Notes under the pieces: generated by a model | Databases searched by the model: none | Seen by the model: the letters and a program-made list of their open reading frames with translations, nothing else | Told to the model about the DNA's origin: nothing | Translations under genes and position numbers: made by a program | Shown here: in pieces, positions 49,400 through 62,471 of the stretch | Layout: each line of letters opens with the position of its first letter | Numbering within the stretch: the first letter of the stretch is position 1 | NCBI RefSeq assembly: GCF_021917145.1 | Contig: NC_061068.1 | Coordinates: 1,577,479-1,641,478, forward strand | Origin: Hypomesus transpacificus | Taxonomy: Eukaryota > Chordata > Actinopteri > Osmeriformes > Osmeridae | Length of the DNA stretch: 64,000 bases | Reading direction: 5' to 3'

Positions 49400-51600
49400 G
49401 TCAGAGATGTGATCCCCCGCCCCTTCCCCAAAGCACTGTCCTCACAGGTGTTTTTTCATCCAAAGATATATGTTTTTATTTCGTGATCATAGCTACGTCG
49501 TGAAAAGCAAACTATTATTTTCTAGGCAGTAGGCTATGCATACAACCTGTTTCTGTAGGTTCAGAGAGGTTAAATTGACGGGTAAAAGATGAAGTACTGA
49601 CTACACTTTTCACTCAAGTTAAAGTTAAGAAGTGTGGGCTGGGCTATGATTTAGTAAAAAGTTGACATTACTACTACCAGTTTTAGTGTCACGCTGGTAA
49701 ATGGACGTCACTTCATTAATACAAAAATACACTGAGCCGTGCTAAATGTGCTAAATCCGTTCGAAAAAAATATTTCTACCTATCAAAACTTTTCTTCAGA
49801 AGGTTTTTTTGGAATTTGTTTTGTTGAAACTTTTTTGTAGAAACTCGATGAAAAAAGAGAGAAGAGATGGGAATAGAGAAGCTTAAAACAGAGTAGGCTA
49901 TAGGCCTATAGATTAAAAGCAGAGCAGAGTAGTAGAGTATAGCAGTCTTCATCAATAATGCAAAACATTTTTGTTAAACTTTTGTAGATTTTTCCCAAAC
50001 ACACAACACGACACAAAAACGTTTCTAGTAAAAAATAAAAAAAATAAACCTTTCAAAACTTTCATACTATATTTTTCTTTTTACACTCAGATTCAAAAAG
50101 TGAAGGATTTCGTGTTGATATCGCAACCCAACGGAGGGGAGATACATGTCTCACATTATACTTTCTTTGTTATATAATTCAAAAGAAGAATATCAGTTAT
50201 CTAGCTAAATAACAGATGTTATATTAACCCAAAATCCTGAAAATTAATAATTTAAAACGCATAGTAACGAACGCTAACCAACATTCTTGCTCCATGACAT
50301 CGCATTCTGAGGAAATATACCCCAGCCAGGGGCGCCGCCAGGAATTTTGGGCCCCCATGAAAAAAGGGGGCCCTAGAATAGTCATAACCTTACCCCGAAA
50401 TGCACCCCCTGCTAACTCTGACTAGGAAAGTGTTAAATGCCTGAAATGTGATTTCTGTTTTAATTTAATTTAATTCAATATGGCTTTTCAATATACCGCT
50501 TTGTTCACCTGTGGTACTAGCGTTGTGACAACTCCAAATAAGAAAACATGTGTCCAGATTAGTGTGAAGGGATGACATAGCCACCCCAAACAATAGTTTG
50601 AAGTTGAACTCCTTTATTAAGCAGTTACAGTGGGGTCATATATTCTGACGGCTGCTACTGTACTTACAATATATGGTGACCTCTGTGGTACTGACTCTGT
50701 GAAGACTATAAATAAGAAAACGTGTCCAGATTAGTGTGAAGGGATGACATAAATACCCCAAACTATTTTGAAGGTTAACTCCTTTATAAAGCAACTACAG
50801 TGGGGTCACATATTCTGACAACTAACCCAATGTGCTGGTCCATTAAATAGTTATTTATTTTCTTTACAGTAGAATATGATTATTTAAAGTTTTAAATGTA
50901 GGTCTAGTGTAAGGTTTTAGGTAGGTTATTACAAATGTAACTCGTGCATGTTCAGATATGTTACCATGCCTGAGGTGGTTGAGGGGCTGCTTCATAAGTC
51001 TACGGCGTTATGTCACCACCCTGTGGTTAAATGTGGGAGTTCCTTAGCGGAACTGGGCTCGAGAGGAACAGGAAACAGCTTAATTCCCTGACAGTTCCTC
51101 CTGCAAAGACCAAAACAACAAACCAGGGTTGCAGCTGCGCTGCTTATAAACACACATTTGGGTGAATAGCGACAGTAAAGGCTTTGAGAAGCCTTGGATT
51201 TCTCTTCTCGTTCTGACACTAAAGCTGGGATGAAGAATATTGAATCTAATTTCAGTCTTTTTAATGGCAGGTATTGGAAATTTCACAGTAAGAAGGATGA
51301 CATTTTTATCAAACATATAAGTGCCTTAAGCCCTCGACAAAGATCTTTACCGCATCCGTAAATTGTATTTTTCGTACAATCAATGCTTTTGGAGGTTAAA
51401 ATAGTCATTGTGTTGAATTGAGCGATAGCTGCAACAGTTATCCAGATAGCAAGATTCAAATAACCGTGTAGTGCGCGAGTTTACCAGTACGACCCGTTGT
51501 GTCCCGTGTGTGCAAGGGAAGCACAGCAGTTATCACATTTGCGTCATTTACCAACGGGACGGCTACCGAGCTGAAGACGAAATAACATTACGAACTTTTG
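49400..51600. other. Divergent intergenic region between rbck1 and maf1
   Basis: This is AT-rich, with no recognised exon. It holds a degenerate hAT-like fragment starting CAGGGGCGCCGCCAGGAATT at 50327. It also holds a loosely repeated pair of about 120 bases (about 50530-50645 and 50700-50815) sharing GTGTCCAGATTAGTGTGAAG and CTCCTTTAT. Confidence 0.5.
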
Positions 51601-51764
51601 AAGGAAATAGCCAGTGGAGCTAAGCTACTCCCAAAGTGACAACCCACAAGCTGTCAATCTGTATCCACCTAGTGTTGATAATTTGTCCACTAGTGTCAGC
51701 ATAGGTGATATAGGGTTCTGTCTTTCTGTACACATTTGTGCGCTGATTACACTTGCGCGGCAAG

Positions 51765-52951
51765 ATGAAACTCCTGGAAAACTCCAGTTTTGAGGCCATG
51801 AACACCCGACTCACCATTGAAACTGGAGACTGCCAGATAATAGGACGGTAAGAGGACACCAGCTCTAGCCTTGGGCAACTACTCAGTCTTGCATAAACTC
51901 ATGGCTCACCAGGCGTGCATATTCTTGGATGTAAACTGAGTTATGGTAACCCATTATCTCACCTGTTCCCCTCTCCCTTTTCTGTTCCCCTCTTATATAT
52001 ATATATATCTCTCTCTCCTCCCCTCTCTCTTTTCTATGTTCTCTCTCTCTCCTTTTCTGTACACAGGATTGAGAGCTACTCCTGTAAAATGGCGGGGGAG
52101 GACAAGCAGATGTTTAAGCAGTTCTGTCAGGAGGGGCTCCCTCATGTCCTGGAAGCTCTCTCTCCACCACAGTCCTCCGGCATCAGCCCCAACAAGTAAG
52201 ACAGAACACGCACACACACTTCTGAGACAGAACTGTCTCAGAACTCAGACAGTGAACTTCTGTCACTGTCTGACTCTCTCTCTCTCCCACACACACGCAA
52301 CCTGTGTGTGTCGCCCGTACGAGCTGCTGTGCTTGTGCCCGTGCTGCAGGCTGAGCCACAGCCAGAGTGGGGATGAGGGGGAGGGGCCTCTGTCTGACAA
52401 GTGCAGCAGGAAGACTTTATTCTACCTGATCGCCACCCTCAACGAGTCCTTCAGACCAGACTACGACTTCAGCCGCACCAAGAGCCACGACTTCAGCAGG
52501 GAGCCCAGCCTCAACTGGGTAAGAGCGCGGGTGTGCGCGCAATGAGCATGTAACCAACACAGACTACTGGACGAGTATATCATCTATAAGGATGATAATC
52601 CAGTAGTGTGTGTGTGTGTGTTGTGCAGGTGTTCAACGCCGTGAACAGCAGTCTGTCTGCTGCTGCAGGGGAGGAGTACAGCCGCCTGCAGGCCCAGCTG
52701 TGGGAGGCCATCGACACGGAGATCTGTCTGTCTGAGTGTGACATCTACAGGTTAGCTCTGTCTGTCTGCCTGTCTGTCTGAGTGTGACATCTACAGGTTA
52801 GCTCTGCCTGTCTGCCTGCCTGTCTGTGTCTGCCTGTCTGTCTGTCTGAGTGTGACATCTACAGGTTAGCTCTGTCTGCCTGCCTGTCTGTCTGAGTGTG
52901 ACATCTACAGGTTAGCTCTGTCTGCCAGCCTGCCTGTCTGTCTGTCTTTGT

Positions 52952-52992
<41 letters not shown>

Positions 52993-53136
52993 TGTCTGTC
53001 TGTCTGTCTGTCTGTCGGTCTGTCTGAGTGTGACATCTACAGGTTAGCTCTGCCTGTCTGCCTGCCTGTCTGTCTGAGTGTGACATCTACAGGTTAGCTC
53101 TGTCTGTCTGCCCGTCTGTCTGCCTGTCTGTCTGCC

Positions 53137-53177
<41 letters not shown>

Positions 53178-53863
53178 GAGTGTGACATCTACAGATTAGC
53201 TCTGTCTGCCAGCCTGCCTGGCTGTCTGAACTGAGCAGTTGGGGATGTGTGAGTAAAGTGCTCCTGTGCTGGAGTGTAAGTGTGAGAGACCAGAGTGTTA
53301 GTAATAGGGTGTCTGTGTTGCAGCTACAACCCGGACCTGGACTCTGACCCGTACGGAGAGGAGGGAAACCTCTGGTCCTTCAACTACTTCTTCTACAACA
53401 AGAGGCTGAAGAGGATCGTCTTCTTTACCTGCCGCTCTGTCAGGTCAGACACACACATACACACACACACTCGCACTCACACACACACATATACACACGC
53501 ACACACAGCTTGGTGAACTCACGCTTCTGTGTGTGTGTGTGCGTGTGTCAGTGTGTTCATGGCCCCGCGAGGCTCTGGGATGGGGAATGAGGAGCTGGAT
53601 CTGGAGCTGGAGGAGGAAGACATGGATGAGGAGAGGTGAGGACATCACACACACACACACAGGCACACACACACAGGCACACACACACACAGGCACACAC
53701 ACACACAGGCACACACACACAGGCACACACACACACAGGCACACACACAGGCACACACACAGGCACACACACACACAGGCACACACACAGGCACACTCAC
53801 ACACAGGCACACACACACACAGGCACACACACACACACAGGCACACACACACACACACACAGG

Positions 53864-53894
<31 letters not shown>

Positions 53895-53958
53895 ACTCCC
53901 TCTCCATGTTTTACTAGTCCTGTGTTGTCCCTGCAGGTATGGGGCTCTGTGTGCTTAG
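51765..53958 (+). CDS. maf1: MAF1, repressor of RNA polymerase III (7 exons)
   Basis: MAF1 binds Pol III and blocks its recruitment under stress or nutrient limitation; mTORC1 phosphorylation inactivates it. Exons: 51765-51847, 52067-52195, 52350-52518, 52629-52750, 53324-53443, 53552-53635, 53937-53958; 729 nt, 242 aa (human 256), phases consistent. The N-terminus [20 protein letters not shown], the serine-rich mobile region ([20 protein letters not shown]) with candidate mTORC1 sites, the core [20 protein letters not shown], and [20 protein letters not shown] with [15 protein letters not shown] match the family. The acidic tail ([13 protein letters not shown]) is shorter than in mammals and ends YGALCA. 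Intron 4 carries copies of the exon 4 end and its splice donor (see finding). Intron 6 is a CA minisatellite. Convergent with trib3. Confidence 0.96.
52751..53215 (+). repeat. (TCTG)n array with duplicated exon end and splice donor, maf1 intron 4
   Basis: The segment GAGTGTGACATCTACAGGTTAGCTCTG, spanning the real exon 4 donor at 52750/52751, recurs with GT at 52797, 52865, 52911, 53043 and 53093. A seventh copy has AT at 53195-53196. Copies are separated by TCTG/TGCC repeats of varying length. Confidence 0.92.
53649..53890. repeat. CA minisatellite in maf1 intron 6
   Basis: (CA)n interrupted by GG every 8 to 20 bases (AGGCACACACACAC units) fills almost all of the intron between exons 6 and 7. 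Confidence 0.9.
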
Positions 53959-55028
53959 TGACGCCTCCCATTCCCAGACAACAGCCCTGACCCCTGACCC
54001 CTCTTCAGAAGGCACCCCGCCCTCCGCAGCCACACCATCCTCTTCATCCAGACAGCAGACCAGGGGAATTCAGACCTTGGTCCCTATGGGAAGTTTGGTG
54101 TTAGAGTAGGAGACGGTGCTGCCTGTACCTCCTGACCAGTGTGAATCAGCAGACTGCCTTCCTTCAGTAGTGGACTGGCTGCCCCTTCCCCTTGCTTCCC
54201 TTACCAACGCCCCCCCTGCACGTTGATTGGCATGTAGGCCCTAAAGTCCCCATTGGTTGTCTGTAGGCAGGATGTGATGTCATTGATTCAAAACAATATG
54301 ATTTCTTACACCTGTTCCAATGATAACCATTTCCTGTTTGAGTTTTTTTTTTTTTTTTTTTGCTGTTCATATCTTTTATTTTACCATTCCACCCCAGTTT
54401 GGATTCCACTCTGTCTACCTAGTTACTGTGATCGTCAGAAGCTAAATGCTTTGTGATGCCTTATGTTAAGCTTGGTTGTTTGTGAGGTCTGATGACATTT
54501 TCATGTATCGTTTTCTCCACCGTCAACCATTCCAGTTTTCCTGGCTGACCTGTAGAGGTCATATTATACCCAAGTTGGATGATGTCATAGGAATGCTCTA
54601 GACCATGGGACAAAAAAAGACAAAATGGCAGCCATCTTGATGTAGTTAGTATGTTTGGGAGTGGTCCCAACTGAGAAAGTGGCCTGTTTTGTTGTGGTCT
54701 GATGTGAGACAAAGAGAGAGTCTGCTTTCAGTTTAATCTTAACCAGGATCCAATGAAGTGAGAACAATAATCTTACAGATTTATAGATTCACCTCTGGTT
54801 AAGGGAGTTGTGTTCCCACTGCAGCGTGTTAAGCACTAGTTAAGGATAGGGCTGTGTTCCATCAGGACTATTTTAGAGACTTTTTGTCCATCTGAGAAAC
54901 ATAGTGCTGCAGATTGTATCATCTATGGCAGCTTACATCAGACTAGCTCTGGAAAGTCTGAGAATGTTTAGGTTGTACTCCTCTGCAGTGTGTATCTGTA
55001 GTCCACATGACCTGTGTGTTTTACGTGT

Positions 55029-55050
55029 AATAAAGGTCTTGTACAATAAA
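55029..55050 (+). terminator. maf1 polyadenylation signals
   Basis: Two AATAAA hexamers (55029-55034 and 55045-55050) lie about 1.1 kb after the maf1 stop codon, separated by GGTCTTGTAC. They are the best-placed signals in the 3' flank. Confidence 0.65.
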
Positions 55051-55148
55051 GGTGTCTGTGTTTCTTGACCATGTACCGTGCAGTCAGGCCTGTGTGTCTG
55101 AAAAGCAGTTGAACCATAAACCCCCCCCAAAGTTTTTTTTGTTTAAGT

Positions 55149-55154
55149 TTTATT
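55149..55154 (-). terminator. Possible trib3 polyadenylation signal
   Basis: A minus-strand AATAAA lies about 590 bases beyond the trib3 stop codon and about 100 bases from the maf1 signals on the other strand. Confidence 0.45.
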
Positions 55155-55742
55155 ATTTTATGGTACGAAACAAACAAAATATATACTTCCACTGATCACT
55201 GGCAGTGCGAGTATGTGCATTAGTGTGTAGTGTGGTACGTTGCAGTGTAGATTGGTGTTTTTTTAACGCAGACACGGTTTCCTGTTAGTCTGAAATCTTC
55301 AGCAACAATCAGGTCACCACGTCATCTAACCGAGGCTAAAGGATCAACAGTGAGAACCTACAATCATGACACTGTGATCTCCTGTGATCTGCAGGGTTTT
55401 TGTGGTGGGAAGTCTTTGGTGACGATAAGCTTTGTACTTGTCGAATCAGCAAAGGGAAGGGGAAAACAAGGCACTCTATTGGTTGAGTCCAGAAAGAGAA
55501 GTAGAATGTAAACAACACTGCAACAAAGGCACAGAATTTGCATCAAGTATTCCAGGATTCTGTTTCAGTCAGTTTGAGGTATAGGTCCAATCATTAGTTC
55601 AACAAGCAATGACACAGCAATGACACAGCCCAATGGCTGGTTAGTTATCTTACCCCGAGAGGGATTTCTGCTTTGTGTGTTATCATTGGGATGACTGTGT
55701 GTCTGTTATAGGTTGTGCGTGTGTGTGTGTGTGGGGGGGGGG

Positions 55743-57320
55743 TTATGGGGAGGGTGTGTAAGTAGGAACAACTTGGTCAGAGCACGACCTGGACCGTGCG
55801 TGTGTGTTGAGAGGTGAGTGTGTTTGTGCGGTGAGAGGTGTGAGTGTCTGGTGGTGTGTGTGTGTGTTGGTCAGCCAGGGGTGCAGCAGCAGTTCTGAGG
55901 CCTTCAGCCTCTCCGAGGGCGATTTACGGAGCATGCAGCCAATCAGGGACCTGGCCTGAGCCGACAACCAATCGGGAAGCGTGAAGGCTCCTCGTTGTAT
56001 CTTGGTGAAGAGCGCGGCGGGTTTTGTGTCTTGAAAGGGGTAGCGTCCGACCACCATGGTGTACACACACACACCCAGGCTCCACACGTCCGAAGCTCGC
56101 CCAGAGTACAGCCCACCAATCAGGATCTCCGGTCCCACGTAGGCGGGGCAACCGTGCTTGTCCGTCAGAGAGTCGTCGTTGCCATGGAAAAGGCTGGAGT
56201 CTTCCAGGTTGACCAGCAGCAGCTTAGTCCTAGATGAGGGAGGTGGAAATGTCAGGCATTGCATCATAGCTACAATCGCCATTAAAGTAACCACCAGTAC
56301 TACTACCATCATTATCATCACATCACACCATTGTTATCACACGCAGTCATCCTAACCATCAACAACACACACTCAACATTACTATCACCACCAACTAACA
56401 CACACACATACACACACTTGCCTCCGTCGTCAACATTACCACACACCTGTACAGTTCACACCGGTTCATCCTACTAACCTCTGGGGGTCGGCGAAGACAA
56501 ACTTGCGCAGCTTGAGGTCTCTGAGCACCAGGCCGTTGGCATGGCAATGAGCCACGGCTGCCACCATCTGGCCAAACAGGCGTACTGCCTCGGCCTCCTG
56601 CAGGCGCTTACACGTACGGACGTAGGAGTGCATGTCGCCGTACGTCCTCTGGAAGAACAGGTAGGCCCGATCGTGGCCAACCAGGACCTCCGAGATGCGG
56701 CTGACGTTGTCGTGAGGCGGCAGGCAGGCGTACGGGGTCACGACCTCCCGGTACCGGCGCAACGGAAACACCTAATGACAACCACACACGTTAGTTTACC
56801 CGGCGGTTACCTGGCAATAATGCCAGCTACGGGGAATATTGTGGTGGTAACAGCTTAAATGTAGTAACCTGGCAACTAAACCGGTTATAAACGGTTGCTT
56901 GTTGATATGAAGCAATTCACAAGAGAGGCAGTCAGAGAAAAAAACAGGCAGACAGAGAGATAGAGAGCCAGGTGAAGAGACAGACAGGTGAAGAGACAGA
57001 CAGGTATTCAGACAGCTATGTACCTTGCAGGTGTACTGCTGTTCTGTCACTCTGTGGATGGCTCGGAAAGTCTCCGCCCCCTCGCAGGGCTCCAGCAGGA
57101 TGTATGGGCCAATGCTGGACACACATTGGCTGTCAGCACACGGAGGGGCGGGGCTGTGGCTGCGAGGTCTGAGGCAGGGAGCCAAGCCAGGGAAGGGGGG
57201 AGGAGCCAGGCGGGGGCGCTTGTGCTTCTGTACTTCTTGCTCGGGGTCATCAAGCCCCGCCCTCTTTAGACACAGGGGCGGAGCCGAGGTGGCAGGGCTG
57301 GAGGTCAAGTTCACACTCAT
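55743..57320 (-). CDS. trib3: TRIB3, Tribbles pseudokinase 3 (3 coding exons)
   Basis: Stress-induced pseudokinase that scaffolds COP1-dependent degradation and binds AKT, MEK1 and ATF4/CHOP. Exons 5' to 3': 57024-57320, 56479-56771, 55743-56229; 1077 nt, 358 aa, the same length as human TRIB3. The kinase fold (about aa 68-322) shows the lysine of YTCKV (aa 99), [19 protein letters not shown] with LRDLK for HRDLK (aa 182-186), NLED where kinases have DFG (aa 204-207), [10 protein letters not shown] and [20 protein letters not shown]-terminal LLLHPWL and DQVVP (aa 348-352) match the MEK-binding and COP1-binding motifs. The start was chosen at MSVNLTS because a CCTGCAG acceptor lies directly before it. 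Adjacency to rbck1 and the DQVVP tail favour TRIB3 over TRIB1/2. Confidence 0.93.
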
Positions 57321-58037
57321 CTGCAGGATTCCAACAATGATGGGATTTTCAGACATACGTTGGAATACACATGCGCTCCGTGAAACCACTTTCCTTCCCA
57401 CAAATAACACTCTCACACTCTCAAGACTTGTAGTAATGGGATTTGGTCATACTTTGGCCTACACAGCTAAACTAAGTTTCCTATTTGTGCTAGTCATTAA
57501 TGACAGCTTAATAAAACACTACTGTTAAAAGTTGAGTCAACAACGTCAAATAATGGTGTGGTCGGTTGACGTAATGGATAAAATGAGCTGTCTTGATAAA
57601 TGCATGGTACTTTCGAAATGCGCCTACGTATCCTCGTGAGTCATTTATAACTGATATGAAAATAGAAACTCCACTGACTGCAAGCTATGACGCAACGTTG
57701 CCTCACGGTAAAGATTGCGACACCTCTCTATGTGCTCAACTGGTAGGCTACTACCTGATACACTTTTATAAAGAATGCATCAAAACCCTGGGGGTTGTCG
57801 CACTAAAAATGTAGATATTTATCGTTTCAGATGGATGAGGTAATAACATAAACATTTGAGTAACAACCCAACACAATGCAACTCTAGGCTACTACAACCA
57901 ATAGGGGGTGTCGTTTTGCAACATAATATCTCCACAGGACACAACAAAGACAATAACTAAATTTCTAGCATAAAACGCACAATGAACATTGCACGTTCGA
58001 TCCATCAGTGTGTTACAAGAACGACACGTAACCCACA

Positions 58038-58046
58038 TGATGAAAT
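58038..58046 (+). promoter_or_regulatory. Candidate C/EBP-ATF response element near the trib3 first exon
   Basis: TGATGAAAT fits the CARE pattern TGATGNAAN bound by ATF4/CHOP, known inducers of TRIB3. It lies just inside the inferred first intron. One short motif can occur by chance. Confidence 0.2.
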
Positions 58047-58072
58047 GTATTGAACAAAACCAGTCAGCTTAC

Positions 58073-58330
58073 CTTGGCTGTTGAGTAGGCTACTATGATC
58101 CACACTGGAAGAGAATGGAAGTTGGATGTTGCAATATTGTGCCACTTTCGGTTACGATGTACACTTCTAGTTTCTCCTCTTGTGAATAACCGGCTCGTCT
58201 ATTTGGCCGTGCAAAAAAGCGAGTTACCTTTTGAGTCTCGATAAATCAGACTATTTGTAACTAAAGTAACACAATAACGGTAGCGACAACAGCCGGTGCT
58301 CTCCTGTTGATCGCCTTTGTTTCTTCTTCC
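58073..58330 (-). other. Probable noncoding first exon of trib3
   Basis: A minus-strand donor (AGCCAAG followed by gtaagctg, last exon base 58073) precedes the acceptor at the trib3 start codon. The 5' limit is uncertain. The coding frame begins only in the next exon. Confidence 0.4.
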
Positions 58331-59164
58331 CGCTGTGATGAGCCGGTCTCTTGTCGAAGTTCTTAACTGCAACGTGGAAGCTACGAAATCTTGGTAGTAG
58401 TCAATGGGTCTTGCTTAATAATGGTGAAAGAGTTATCCTGATCAATTGTAGCTTGAAGTATCCTCCAAGTAAACAAAAAGATTATCTGACGCTCATTTAA
58501 TCACTTGAAAAAAATAATCATATACTAATTGAAAATGTAGGACTGTATGCTAAATCAACATTGCAGTGTATACTAATTTTTCTGAACGGACCCTAAACAG
58601 GTATCTACTGTCTAAACTACTGATTTACAGCCACCCGTCAGGCAACTTTAAATGGTCTACCTGGCCCCAGTCCTGTCCCCGTGCCTCCAGTACTGTGAAG
58701 TATCGAAAACCCGGGGTGATGCGCGCACTCGGTTTGATTGCAACACCGTAGCTCCACCCCCTAGTCTGACGACATCGGCGGATGAACCTCGCAATAGCCT
58801 GTCACTCGGGCAGTGGAACAAAAGAGATATAGTGCAAGTGTGGCGAGTAGTTTGCAAATAGACTGTTTGATCACACATAGTCATTCGCTGACAAAATCCG
58901 AAAGGAATTCTGTAAGGAAATGCAAGTCTGCAGGCCACTGAAAATGTTAATCAAAGAGTTATCAGAAGAGAATCAGATTTATTTTACCATTTAGGCTACC
59001 AGCCTTGTAGTCCGGGATACCAAAGCCCAAACAGCACCGCTTTAGGAACACATTCTTTAAACTCTTCTGCTGTGGTACATGACCTGTCGGCTTCAGGGGT
59101 AATAGTTTTACATAACCCACCAACTATAAACACCATGTAAAAATAGTTAGAACAAACTGGTTAG

Positions 59165-59361
59165 GGGAGTCAGGTGGCTGAGTGGTTAGAGCTATGGGCT
59201 AGTAATCTGAAGGTTGGCTGTTCGATTCCCAGCCGGTGCACATGACTTGTGTCCTTGGGCAAGGCACTTCACCCTACTTGCCTCGGGGAGAATGTCCCTG
59301 TACTTACTGTAAGTCGCTCTGGATAAGAGCGTCTGCTAAATGACTAAATGTAAATGTAAAT
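59165..59361 (+). mobile_element. tRNA-derived SINE
   Basis: Full-length plus-strand copy: head AGGTGGCTGAGTGGTTAGAG, B box GTTCGATTCCC, core CCTTGGGCAAGGCACTTCAC and complete tail GTCTGCTAAATGACTAAATG with TAAATG repeats. Confidence 0.88.
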
Positions 59362-60788
59362 GGTACCACGCGATCCAGCCATAATGTTTGACAAAACTGA
59401 ATTGTGAATCAACGGTGGAACTTTTGTTGTTACGGTAGCTTAACAGGCACTCCATGAAGGTCATATCGGCAAGACGAAGACATTTGGTACCACAACATGT
59501 TCCCTTATATGGTCACAGACAGTGGATACCCAGCTCTTCGCCACTAACTGGTCTCAGAGATGTGTTTGACCTTGAAGTGTTGATCTGTTGGAATTTGTGG
59601 AGCCCCAGAAGTTTCTGGGAAGAGTCACACAGAAGTTACCATCAGCTATTCTAGTGTGAAGGAGCTCTGAAAAAAAAGCCTTCTGTTAAAGCAGAATGAG
59701 GCCTGGAGATATCTGCCCAGCGGACTGGCAGTGATTGAGTCACTACAGGTTCTCTTTATAACATATGGATGATGGGGTTTACATGCCTTCATGGCTTTCT
59801 GCTGTTCATAACAAATGTGATGAAATCAGAGGCCAAGGACTCTGACTCAACCATGGCCTACCATTTACACCAGGCACGCAAACGCAACACAAATTAAATG
59901 GAATCTAAACCTTTCCACACAGACACACACACACACACTGAGACAGAACATGCAAGCTTGGGAAAGGGACTCACAAACACGCACATATGGAACACGCAAT
60001 CTTGGGAATGGAAAGGGAGCCGTGATGAAACAGTTTGTAATGCAGGATGTCTGCATGATAATTCAATCCAGGGTGGGACACCAGGGTCAGATGTCTAATC
60101 TTCCTCTGGCATCACCAGCCCTGACAGATGAAGACGAGTCAGAAAGTTGGTTTTATTGTTTTGTTAGGAGCTACCACTGGGAAGACAGAGAACAACCAGC
60201 ATGACGCAACTCAGACCTAATCACACCAACATCATAGACCCGACTGGAAGGAAACCATGACGATTGGATGTGAAGATGAGAGGAGGAGACTTGGGGCCTG
60301 GAGGAGACGGGAGGGGTGGAAACGGAGAAGAAGACAACGTTGAAAAGAGGGGGAATGGGTGAAGAAGATGAGGAGGAAAGAGAGATGGGAGGAAAGCATG
60401 AAGGAGAGAGAAGACTGAGGAAAAGGGGAGGTGAGGAAGGAAGAGAGTGACAGGAGGAGAAGAGGAGTACACAGGAGGGAGGAGGAGAGGCCTGGAGAGC
60501 AGAGAGATGAGAAAGTGATGGCGTGGAGGAGGCCGAAGTTTAAATTGAGACGAGGAGAAAAGAGTGAAGTAGGAGGAGGAGTGGGAAGGGCGGAGGAGGA
60601 GGGGGGAGGAGGATTCTAAAGGGGGGAGGGAATGAGAGGCAGAGGGAGAAGAAAGACTGGAGTTGGAGAAAAGAAGTTATAAGGTTGACTTGAGAAAAGC
60701 CAGCGACAGGTGGACAGAGAAAGGAGAGGATTGAAACAGTGGGATATTCAGAAAGTGAAATTCTATTTCTAGTCCCTGCCCTCCTCTA

Positions 60789-60813
60789 CCCCCCCCCCCC
60801 CCCCCCCCCCCCC
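60789..60813. repeat. Poly-C run
   Basis: About 25 uninterrupted C at the edge of a purine/pyrimidine-skewed region. Confidence 0.8.
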
Positions 60814-61301
60814 ACCCTCCAACCCCACCCTCACCTACCTCACCAGTGTTAAAAGGAGGATGACACAACAGCCAGACAGTCTTCCCCTCTCCCCCTCTCC
60901 TCCCTCTCTACTGTACTCCATCAGATGCAATTCCCGGCAATAGCTGTGCTGCCGTCTGCAACATCAACAGGCGTGGACCGACTGTTATCATGGCGTAACG
61001 AGCTGCAATCAGCCTGCAACGATGACCAACACTTAGACATCACCTCTCTGTTCACGTAGCGCTGCTACTGGCATCAAACCAACAGCGTCATCTTACGTTT
61101 ACAGATTGCAGAGGTCTTGCAGAAGGCTGGTGCAGTGGAGGCGGTTAGGTAGGGAGTGGCAATCTAACTCTGTCTGACCTCACAAACAATGACCCTGGCT
61201 ACCATGTGCTCTGCTGCCACAAAGCCTTTGTTGACCTCTGCTGCCCCTTGGTGGTCAGACAAGGCTACTACAGCCAGTGACCTTAAGGTGACTTGATGTA
61301 C

Positions 61302-61333
<32 letters not shown>

Positions 61334-62398
61334 GTAAGTAAGTAAGTAAGACTTTATTTATATAGCACATTTCATACAGGAATTGCAGCTCAAGGTGCTT
61401 TACAATCTTTAGTAAAATCTTTTCAGTCCGATTTTCCTTAGTTGTAGCTGTAAGTAACATAGTGAGAACATTACATAACACTGATTTGAGCTCTGAATTA
61501 AATATTGATGTATTTCACATGTACTTTAGATACGAATTAACCCGTTAATGTCATTCGAAACGTACACGAAGACCTAAATCAAAGGTATACAGCTTAGTGT
61601 CTGAAGGTCACCTGTAGGTGTGTACAGGTGTGATCATGTCGTCATGGAGACCCTGCTGAGCTGAGGGGTGTTTGCATTTCATGGACACTAGAGGGAACTC
61701 TTTCAATGGCTCCATACCACAGACAGACAGGAGAGGAAGAGATAAACACACACACACACACATTCTTACAGACACATTCTTTCTATCTGTCTCTTTCTCA
61801 CACAAACACACACACACACACACAACCACACACACACACACACAACCACACTCGCTCACACACACACACACACTCACACCACAGAGCAGTCAGTCACAAG
61901 CTCCTCAGCACATGCACCGTGTCTCCAATTTACGGTGTTCTCATTCCACATGACCAATCACTGACCATCCCACTGTCCCACACACACACATCCTCCTTCC
62001 ACGCACACACACGCACATACACACAGCACCTCCCTCAAACACACACACACACACAGGAGGAATGCAAAGTGAGAGTAACCCGTTTAAGACCCGGCCTCTA
62101 ACTTCCTCGCCAGCCTCTTGACTTCATATCCCCAGCCTTCGTTTCCAAGCCTCTCCCTCCCTCCCTCTCCTCTCCCTCTCCTCAGCCCAGACCCCCAGCC
62201 TCTCGCCTCCCCTCCCTCCCCTCAGCCCAGACCCCCAGCCTCTCTTAGCCTTCTCCCTCAGTCACGAGCCTCTCACATGCAGCAGCTTAGCTGGGCCCGT
62301 GCACAGCAGCAGTTTCATAATACATTATTAAAGCCCTGGAGTGGCTGCATGCCCTGCTCATTAGGCTTCCAGCCTGGCCTCGTTTCACATGATCCTGG

Positions 62399-62399
<1 letters not shown>

Positions 62400-62471
<72 letters not shown>

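Noticed and set aside
53533..53971. Cys/Val or His/Thr repeat proteins over maf1 intron 6
   Set aside because: Pure translations of the CA repeat in both strands.
60221..60619. Frames in the purine-rich block (Arg/Glu/Gly-rich and Ser/Pro/Leu-rich)
   Set aside because: Low-complexity GGA/GAG sequence with no conserved motif or splice context.
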